In this document: positions 63,715-64,000 of the stretch, in pieces
Numbering within the stretch: position 1 is the first letter of the stretch
Layout: each line of letters begins with the position of its first letter
Position numbers and translations under genes: made by a program
Origin: Gongronella butleri
Lineage: Eukaryota; Mucoromycota; Mucoromycetes; Mucorales; Cunninghamellaceae
Reading direction: 5' to 3'
DNA: 64,000 nucleotides
Assembly: GCA_025201375.1 (NCBI GenBank)
Contig: JAIWZP010000022.1
Coordinates: 248,001 to 312,000 of the forward strand
The notes under the pieces: model-generated
Seen by the model: the letters and a program-made list of their open reading frames with translations, nothing else
Told to the model about the DNA's origin: nothing
Database searches by the model: none

Positions 63715-64000
63715 AACACGTCACGCTGGGTTTCAACTGATTGAATCGCAAGCAGCGCGCAAACCCAACGGCCAGAAATCATCTGACGATGCTTCAAACT
63801 GAGAAAAATGGTATTTTCGAGAAAACACGCCATTTTTTTTTTTTTTTTTTGTCAATTGGGAGCTGCACTCTCTGCTACACCTCATCCGGGACGCCAATTG
63901 GTGTTTTCATCCTTTTTTTATAATAATCAGTTCCAGTTAGATCACACCCCACGGGCAAGGCCGTGAAAGCTTGAAAAGAAACAATAAAATCTAGTTTTGG
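63715..64000. other. Right edge of window, no gene seen
   Basis: Short ORFs only. A T-run lies at 63834-63850. Confidence 0.4.

Noticed and set aside
1..64000. CRISPR arrays, bacterial operons, rRNA genes, telomeric repeats
   Set aside because: No regularly spaced direct repeats with unique spacers, no ribosomal sequence and no TTAGGG-type arrays were seen.

Overview
The window is nuclear DNA from a filamentous fungus, most likely an early-diverging (Mucoromycota, Mucorales-like) species; the lineage is an inference. Visible grounds are short spliceosomal introns (GT donors often followed by A-runs, pyrimidine-rich AG acceptors), C/T-rich 5' leaders, and fungal families such as alpha-arrestin, Zn2Cys6 regulator, Skt5, App1, Scs2 and Gpi1. 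A ferroportin-like carrier and a large F-box family also fit an early-diverging fungus. There are no bacterial operons, phage, plasmid or CRISPR signals. I support 21 protein genes, one tRNA gene, four gene relics, one retroelement relic and several noncoding repeat families.

Layout. 1-9.4 kb: 3' end of an alpha-arrestin gene, a tiny secreted defensin-like peptide gene, and two paralogous F-box genes on the minus strand flanking a ferroportin-like gene. 9.4-12.4 kb: gene-free, with a large TA-flanked inverted-repeat element nested in an older repeat. 12.4-25.8 kb: YND1-like apyrase, a Zn2Cys6 factor with micro-exons, an SLC35F-type carrier and an Skt5/Chs4-like chitin synthase activator. 26.9 kb: tRNA-Trp. 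28.2-35.4 kb: GPI1 (10 exons), APP1 and a coiled-coil gene. 35.4-38.6 kb: repeats. 38.6-48.5 kb: a DUF962 gene, a PXA-domain gene and a ferric reductase, separated by decayed partial copies of the last two and by a broken nuclease-like gene. 48.6-57.8 kb: a WD40 (EED-like) gene, a short-chain dehydrogenase, a VAP/Scs2 gene, an RS-rich protein and holocytochrome c synthase. 57.9-61.5 kb: repeats and a Ty3/gypsy integrase relic. 61.5-63.3 kb: a third F-box gene.

The genes do not form one pathway. Themes are iron and haem handling (ferroportin-like carrier, ferric reductase, haem lyase), ER/Golgi and lipid biology (GPI1, apyrase, SLC35F, VAP, APP1, SDR, DUF962), cell wall (SKT5) and F-box proteins. 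The main structural story is local duplication followed by decay: the F-box unit (about 2.3 kb, two copies), the PXA-ferric reductase unit (each half keeps a different intact gene) and the last SDR exon. Noncoding elements rich in ACGCGT fill the gaps.

Exon limits were placed by hand from GT/AG sites, reading-frame continuity and family conservation. They have not been checked against transcripts or databases.
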